Shown here one piece after another: positions 63,076-64,000 of a DNA stretch of 64,000 bases (within the stretch, counting starts at the first letter, position 1; the number at the start of each line of letters is the position of its first letter). The DNA lies in the NCBI RefSeq assembly GCF_905147045.1, contig NC_065898.1:2294001-2358000 (forward strand). The letters are read 5' to 3'. The translations under genes were made by a program, and so were the position numbers. The DNA is from Nymphalis io. Lineage: Eukaryota; Arthropoda; Insecta; Lepidoptera; Nymphalidae. The notes beneath the pieces were generated by a model, which did not search any database, was not told the origin of the DNA, and saw only the letters and a list, made by a program, of their open reading frames with translations.

Positions 63076-64000
63076 AGATTTAGTACAAATTTTAATATGT
63101 GTAAAGCTGTATGTAAAACAAATCGCGGTTAATGCATAAGCAATAATTAAAAAAAAAAAACTAGAAGATGTAAACTTTGTTTGAATTTTAAATTTACGAT
63201 AATTTATATAAATTGGATTTTAAGTAAATAAGCCTTTCAACTTATGAAATGAAAGTAAACCTGTAAGTTATATAATGGAATACATTAAGTTGCGTAGAAT
63301 CCACATACGGTTTTAATATGTAAGCGATCTATTATGCTACAGCGAAAACGTTGACTTTGACCTAGAACGAGTGTCAGTATCTCACACACATTCCTTTAAA
63401 TAATAAATAACTTGAACAATTCAAACTTGTATCGTTCACGGGAAAATGGTCCTTGTAGTAAAACAACCATCGAGGGTGTACACGTGTTGAATCGTGTGGT
63501 ATTGTTATGGCAAGCAAATTGTGGTTAGGGACAATAGCGGTAGGCGTGTAGGGCGATATTCATATGGTAATGCGGCAAGCGGGCTCTCTCGCCTCTCGTG
63601 TAGATGTTTGAGTACTTTCTGAGCGTTATGATACGAAGTACGGAACGTTTACGTTCGAGGTGGGTTTTTTGTTAAAAATTCCCGCCTGTGTACACGCAAT
63701 TTTTTTTTGCGTTTATTTGACCTTTCCATGTCTTCCTATGAAGAAAATTGTAATATTCAGAGCGAATGTTTTTTTAATAGGGTGAAGAGAATTTGAATAT
63801 ATAGTGATCATTTACGTATATATAAGCGTGTGTATGGTATCGGTGCGAGACAGGTCTTCTATTCAAATTTAAAGGCTTAATATGAGATTTTAGATTATGC
63901 GTCTTTATTTTAATAATAGAAAATTTATCTTCTATTTATTTAAGCCGTTAAAAGTTATTACATACAATACAGACATGAATAGCGACATAGCACATACAAT

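Larger units (their letters stand above)
61554..64000 (-). other. aPKC upstream intron (partial)
   Basis: The first visible aPKC exon begins mid-codon after an acceptor, so this 2.4 kb should be intron. It holds SINE A relics at 62310-62457 and 62907-63075. A GC-richer stretch at 63470-63700 has no exon-like frame that I could tie to aPKC; no PB1-domain sequence was found. Confidence 0.6.

Overview
The window looks like a piece of a lepidopteran (butterfly or moth) nuclear genome. It has AT-rich introns and intergenic DNA, GC-richer exons with GT-AG splice sites, insect-type protein sequences, and many copies of short tRNA-derived SINEs, 5'-truncated LINE 3' ends and other repeats of the kind common in Lepidoptera. 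The order-level call is inference from these repeats and proteins. There are no bacterial-type operons, rRNA genes, CRISPR arrays or convincing stand-alone tRNA genes.

Five protein-coding genes can be reconstructed exon by exon. From left to right they are: the 3' part of a C2H2 zinc-finger/AT-hook DNA-binding protein (+, 5096-10701, 5' end not found); the H/ACA snoRNP assembly factor NAF1 (-, 16024-18886, complete, 461 codons); the leucine-rich protein phosphatase 1 regulator Sds22/PPP1R7 (-, 21559-24731, complete, 338 codons); inositol-3-phosphate synthase Inos (+, 25577-48994, 12 exons, 540 codons); and atypical protein kinase C (-, 57677-61553, all exons from the pseudosubstrate to the C terminus; the PB1 exons lie beyond the right edge). 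sds22 and Inos are head to head across about 845 bp. The genes act in unrelated processes (transcription, snoRNP assembly, PP1 control, inositol synthesis, cell polarity), although Sds22/PP1 and aPKC both act in epithelial polarity.

Repeats fill the long introns. I use local names. SINE A is about 290 bp with a poly-A tail. SINE B is tRNA-derived, about 300 bp. SINE C is tRNA-derived, about 260 bp. Element E is a poly-A-tailed repeat. Inos intron 4 (9.3 kb) holds a 2-3 kb segment that recurs around exon 5, with each copy carrying a different LINE insertion. A young 2.3 kb LTR element (50790-53091; LTRs differ at about 3 of 288 positions; 4-bp target duplication TACA) carries decayed gag and an 18-bp satellite of about 26 nearly identical units.

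The most interesting observation is at the 3' end of aPKC. After the normal C terminus (EDCV, TGA followed by C) the frame stays open for 19 codons to a strong splice donor. It then continues in phase through a further exon of 36 codons to a second TGA. This is a candidate stop-codon readthrough product that would bury the C-terminal PDZ-binding motif.
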